Shown here in pieces: positions 60,839 to 64,000 of a DNA stretch of 64,000 nt. The DNA lies in assembly GCF_013343715.1 (NCBI RefSeq), contig NZ_JABUNR010000002.1:186001-250000 (forward strand), read 5' to 3'. Source of the DNA: Mesobacillus harenae (GTDB lineage: Bacteria; Bacillota; Bacilli; Bacillales; Cytobacillaceae). The notes beneath the pieces were generated by a model. It did no database searches and was not told the origin of the DNA. It saw only the letters and a list, made by a program, of their open reading frames with translations. Each line of letters opens with the position of its first letter. Within the stretch, counting starts at the first letter, position 1. The position numbers were made by a program, and so were the translations under genes.

Positions 60839-61828
60839 ATGAACGACACTAGATATAAAAAGCGCAAAAAGAAGGGCCGTTTACGGATAAAACGGCTTAT
60901 TATGATAATAGTAATCTTCACTTTAGTTCCTGTTAGTTCCTATTTCGCATTTGTTGCCTATAAGACATACGAAGCCGCAGAGAAATCATATAACGAACTC
61001 GAACGGGGGAACCAATCCAAACTTAGAGAAAAAGAAGTTAAGATAAATACAGACCCAGTTTCAATTCTCTTAGTTGGTCTTGAAAATTATACAACAAATT
61101 ACACAGGAGGCAGAACAGATACCTTAATGGTGGCAACTTTTAATCCTGAACTTAAAACGATGAAATTATTAAGTATTCCGCGTGACACTTATGTATATAT
61201 AGAGGCCGAAGGTAAAAACGACAAAATCACTCATGCATACGGTGCAGGCGGCAGGGATGAAACAATAAGAACTGTTGAGGATTTCTTGGACATTCCAATT
61301 GATTATTATGTAGAAGTAAACTTCGATGGATTTAAAGAGATAGTTGATGAAGTAGGTGGTATTGAAGTTGAAGTACCATTTGATTTTACTGAATGGACAG
61401 ATACTCATCCTAGAAAACAACTTTCCTTTGAAGAAGGTTCTGCTACACTTGATGGCTTAGAAGCTCTAGCTTACGCAAGAATGAGAAAGCAAGATCCTAG
61501 AGGGGACTTCGGAAGAAACGATAGACAAAAAGAGGTAATTAAAGCACTCGTTGATAAGCTATCTTCTCCAAGTAATGTATTGAAAATTGATGAACTTGCT
61601 TCGCACCTTGGAGAGAATGTTCAAACAAACATGAAAATGTCAGATCCTCTCTACTTTTTTAAAAAATATAAGGGGTTTTCCTCTAATAACATAGAAACTC
61701 TTAGATTTGATGGGGAAAACTCAACTATTAACGGAATTTATTACTTTGAAGCAGATGAACAAAGCTTGGCTTCTGTTAAATCAGATTTACAGACACATCT
61801 TGAATATCAAGGAATTAATGATAATTAA
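60839..61828 (+). CDS. tagU: LytR-CpsA-Psr family wall-polymer ligase (TagU-like)
   Basis: This 329-residue membrane enzyme attaches anionic wall polymers to peptidoglycan. A basic N-terminus and one membrane segment (RLIMIIVIFTLVPVSSYFAF) precede the LCP domain: SILLVGLENYTTNYTGGRTD, TMKLLSIPRDTYVYI, DYYVEVNFDGFKEIVDEVGG, LDGLEALAYARMRKQDPRGDFGRNDRQ. Arginine and aspartate residues that bind the polyprenyl phosphate are intact. AGGAG lies near the ATG, 9 bases past yvyE. Position near tagO supports a teichoic acid role. Confidence 0.9.
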   Translation: MNDTRYKKRKKKGRLRIKRLIMIIVIFTLVPVSSYFAFVAYKTYEAAEKSYNELERGNQSKLREKEVKINTDPVSILLVGLENYTTNYTGGRTDTLMVATFNPELKTMKLLSIPRDTYVYIEAEGKNDKITHAYGAGGRDETIRTVEDFLDIPIDYYVEVNFDGFKEIVDEVGGIEVEVPFDFTEWTDTHPRKQLSFEEGSATLDGLEALAYARMRKQDPRGDFGRNDRQKEVIKALVDKLSSPSNVLKIDELASHLGENVQTNMKMSDPLYFFKKYKGFSSNNIETLRFDGENSTINGIYYFEADEQSLASVKSDLQTHLEYQGINDN

Positions 61829-61833
61829 AATTA

Positions 61834-61857
61834 AAACGTCTTTATAGGCGTTTTTTT
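61834..61857 (+). terminator. terminator of tagU
   Basis: An 8-bp stem AAACGTCT/AGGCGTTT (one G-U pair) with loop TTAT is followed by TTTTTTT. Confidence 0.88.
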
Positions 61858-61885
61858 GTATGATTTAAATCAATCTAGAGATAAT

Positions 61886-61927
61886 AAAATAAATGCATCG
61901 AATCAATTGATTCGATGCATTTATTTT
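61886..61927. terminator. 42-bp perfect palindrome between tagU and tagO
   Basis: AAAATAAATGCATCGAATCA... (61886-61906) faces its exact complement (61907-61927). On the minus strand it serves as the tagO terminator, touching the stop codon; it may also catch read-through from tagU. Confidence 0.85.
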
Positions 61928-62994
61928 TACATATGACGTCTTCCAGCCAGTTTCCTAATTAGTTTAGAATAGGTTTTATGACGTTCGCTAACCAACCCAA
62001 CCAGCTCTGCGATAATATGCAGAACTATAAATAAAACAAATAGGATGATCAGCGATACCCATAATTCAGCAGAAGATAATAGGATCGCAGCTACACTAAA
62101 CAAAATTCCCAGTCCATAAATAACCAGTACAGTATTCCGGTGCGAAAGGCCCAGTTCCATGATTCGATGATGGAGATGCGATTTATCCGGAGCTGATATT
62201 GGCTGCTTATTAATCAGTCTCCGAATAATGGCAAAAGTGGTGTCAAAGACTGGAACACCTAGAATAATGATGGGAATAATTATACTAAATAGGGTTACAC
62301 TCTTATATAAGCCGAGTAAAGAGAGTATTGAAATACTATACCCTAAAAACAGGGCTCCAGTATCACCCATAAAGATTTTGGCTGGGTGAAAATTGTAAAA
62401 CAAAAATCCAAGGGTACTGGCCAGGACAATTAACGAAAGTGTTAAGATTAACCCCTTCCCTGATAACCCAGCTAAGATGGCAATAGCAGCAAGTCCAATG
62501 GTTGAGATACCAGCTGCAAGCCCGTCTAAACCATCAATAAGGTTAACGGCATTCGTTATACCTACGATCCAGAATACGGTTATTGGATAAGCCAGCCAGC
62601 CCAATTCCATTCTTTCAACAATGAAAGGAATAGTTAAAAAATCTATGGTTAATCCGGAACTCACAATTAGGATTGCGATCAAAATTTGACCGGAAAACTT
62701 TACCTTTGCCGATAATTCATAAAGATCATCCAATATTCCCACGGCAATGATAAGGATTGCTCCCAAGCTTATAGTCAAAATTCTTTCCGAATATAATCCA
62801 GAAGCAAAATATCCCGCAACAACACCAATGAAAATGGCTAGCCCGCCTAAACGAGGCATTACCTTTTGATGGACCTTCCTATGGTTAGGCTTGTCTGTAG
62901 CGCCAATCTTGACTGCAAACTTTATCACCAAAGGTGTTATGATCAAAACAGTAACAAAGGACGTTACAAATGCTAAGATGTTTTGCAAATCCAT
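61927..62994 (-). CDS. tagO: undecaprenyl-phosphate GlcNAc-1-phosphate transferase TagO
   Basis: This 355-residue membrane enzyme starts wall teichoic acid synthesis by moving GlcNAc-1-P to undecaprenyl phosphate. It has about eleven membrane segments and the MraY/WecA motifs DKPNHRKVHQKVMPRLGG, GILDDLYELSAKVKF (DDxxD-like), NAVNLIDGLDGLAAG, KIFMGDTGALFLG and KSHLHHRIMELG. GGAG precedes the ATG. Confidence 0.95.
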   Translation of the reverse strand: MDLQNILAFVTSFVTVLIITPLVIKFAVKIGATDKPNHRKVHQKVMPRLGGLAIFIGVVAGYFASGLYSERILTISLGAILIIAVGILDDLYELSAKVKFSGQILIAILIVSSGLTIDFLTIPFIVERMELGWLAYPITVFWIVGITNAVNLIDGLDGLAAGISTIGLAAIAILAGLSGKGLILTLSLIVLASTLGFLFYNFHPAKIFMGDTGALFLGYSISILSLLGLYKSVTLFSIIIPIIILGVPVFDTTFAIIRRLINKQPISAPDKSHLHHRIMELGLSHRNTVLVIYGLGILFSVAAILLSSAELWVSLIILFVLFIVLHIIAELVGLVSERHKTYSKLIRKLAGRRHM

Positions 62995-63287
62995 AATTGA
63001 AATCTCCTTTTTTATGGATTATGAATATTTTTATCTAAAATCCATATTTAATACGAATAAATATATGGCAGTAGCATTAAATAAAAAAATCACATAATCC
63101 AAAATAACTTTGAAGCTTATCTAACTTACAATCTATTACTTTATTTGACAAATTTCTGTAAACGAACATACAAAACCATATTCATTTTACCACTTCACTA
63201 TCCGTTTTGCTAGATAAAAATAAACGAATTAACTTGGTACCTTTTAAGTTATGAATATACTATCCTAATACCCCGATAACAATAAAA
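62995..63287. other. intergenic region upstream of tagO
   Basis: AT-rich, no gene or clear regulatory element that I can support. Confidence 0.4.
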
Positions 63288-63339
63288 TTAACAAAGGAAA
63301 AAACCTCCATATTCGTAAAGAGGCTTTTTCCTTTGTTAA
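63288..63339 (-). terminator. terminator of the glycosyltransferase gene
   Basis: A 20-bp stem with one mismatch (63288-63307 with 63320-63339) includes TTAACAAAGGAAAAA on each side; it overlaps the stop codon on the minus strand. Confidence 0.85.
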
Positions 63340-64000
63340 AGCGATTTTCTTAAGGCATTATATGCATACCCGCAAAAGCAATATATTGCTTTTGGCAATG
63401 GCAATCCTTCAATTTCTCTGTATACTTTCCAATTTCTTTTGGCCGTCTTAATCTTATTACTAGAAATCGACCCTTCAACCTTCCTGTAATATGCTAAGGG
63501 CTCATCTATTCCATATGCTATATGACCTCTTTTAAGTATATCCAGCCAAAGTACGAAATCCTGTCTGGTTCGAATATTAACCATTTCGATTTTTCCAATT
63601 GCATGTTTATCAAGCATTACAGTTAGACAGCCAATTATTGTATTCTTCAGCAGCCCATTATAATTTATCTCTTGAGGCACATGAACAATCTTCCCAGTCT
63701 TGGTTCCGTCCTCCTTCATAATTTCATACCCAGTAAAGGAAAATTCAATGTTGTTTTCTAACATAAACTGAACCTGGCGCTCAAGTTTCTCTGGCTGCCA
63801 AAGATCATCACTGTCCAGAAAAGCGATATATTTCCCGTTGGAATTTTCTATAGCCGTATTTCTAGCTATAGCTGCCCCGCTATTTTTCTCAAGTTGGATA
63901 AGGCGCACTCTGTTATCCTTTTCTGAAATTCGGTCAATAATTTGCTTACTATTATCTGGCGACAGATCGTCAACTAAAATCATTTCCCAATTGGTGTATG
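63336..64000 (-). CDS. family 2 glycosyltransferase (5' end beyond window)
   Basis: At least 221 residues of a GT-A fold glycosyltransferase. Visible: MILVDDLSPDNSKQIIDRIS (nucleotide-binding), NSGAAIARNTAIENSNGKYI, the metal-binding DSDD in FLDSDDLWQPEK, and TRQDFVLWLDILKRG (catalytic ED-like region). A basic/hydrophobic C-terminus follows. The frame is open to the last base (TNWEMILVDD), so the start lies outside. Related enzymes modify teichoic acids or polysaccharides; acceptor unknown. Confidence 0.88.
   Translation of the reverse strand, partial: YTNWEMILVDDLSPDNSKQIIDRISEKDNRVRLIQLEKNSGAAIARNTAIENSNGKYIAFLDSDDLWQPEKLERQVQFMLENNIEFSFTGYEIMKEDGTKTGKIVHVPQEINYNGLLKNTIIGCLTVMLDKHAIGKIEMVNIRTRQDFVLWLDILKRGHIAYGIDEPLAYYRKVEGSISSNKIKTAKRNWKVYREIEGLPLPKAIYCFCGYAYNALRKSL

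Overview
The window is chromosomal DNA of a motile, Gram-positive, endospore-forming member of the Bacillaceae (Bacillus sensu lato). Gene order follows the Bacillus subtilis segment uvrA-uvrB-csbA ... minJ-ctpB-ftsX-ftsE-cccB-yvjA-prfB-secA-hpf-fliT-fliS-fliD-flaG-hag-csrA-fliW-yviE-flgL-flgK-flgN-flgM-yvyF-comFC-comFA-degV-degU-degS-yvyE-tagU-tagO. Strong GGAGG ribosome sites, sigma-A/sigma-B/sigma-D promoters and an Sda-like checkpoint gene agree. The interspersed repeats resemble those of Mesobacillus/Cytobacillus-type genomes; the species cannot be named from the window.

Layout: 1-3.5 kb holds uvrA (cut by the window edge), uvrB and csbA. 3.5-20 kb is accessory: rocB, a MacB-type ABC exporter pair, a frameshifted SigX-like ECF sigma gene with its anti-sigma partner, an oligo-1,6-glucosidase, a second ECF sigma/DUF4179 pair, a class D sortase with its acidic LPXTA-type substrate, a metallophosphoesterase, a PAP2 phosphatase, a cardiolipin-synthase-like protein and a small lipoprotein. 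20-32.4 kb is the division/secretion core: minJ, ctpB, an M23 murein hydrolase, ftsX, ftsE, cccB, yvjA, prfB (with the classic +1 frameshift) and secA. 32.7-34.7 kb is an insertion (DUF1028 protein and split chromate transporter) before hpf. 36-55 kb is the flagellar/competence cluster. 55-64 kb holds small membrane proteins, degV, an sda-like gene, degU-degS, yvyE, a LytR-CpsA-Psr gene, tagO and a truncated glycosyltransferase.

The most interesting locus is an insertion between flaG and hag (about 39.95-46.81 kb). It carries a 1704-residue secreted protein (13 Fn3-like repeats, then four Ig/OmpL47-like repeats) preceded by an unmistakable class I cyclic-di-GMP riboswitch and an intrinsic terminator. 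A neighbouring membrane protein has a long Glu/Lys/Ala coiled coil and two Ltp-type (superinfection-exclusion family) repeats. A large surface protein under direct c-di-GMP control therefore sits beside flagellin, whose own leader carries a CsrA-binding hairpin. Its csrA and fliW genes lie immediately upstream, so second-messenger and protein-level motility switches are adjacent.

The window is rich in intergenic repeats: palindromic GGTGACAGGCACC hairpins (three), GC-rich CTTTCCGCGGGGCG elements (five, some partial), bcr-like AAAAGCGYAAGCGCC elements, and a degenerate 21-bp tandem array. Several of them separate genes that are adjacent or co-transcribed in B. subtilis (secA/prfB, comFC/yvyF, ctpB/minJ).
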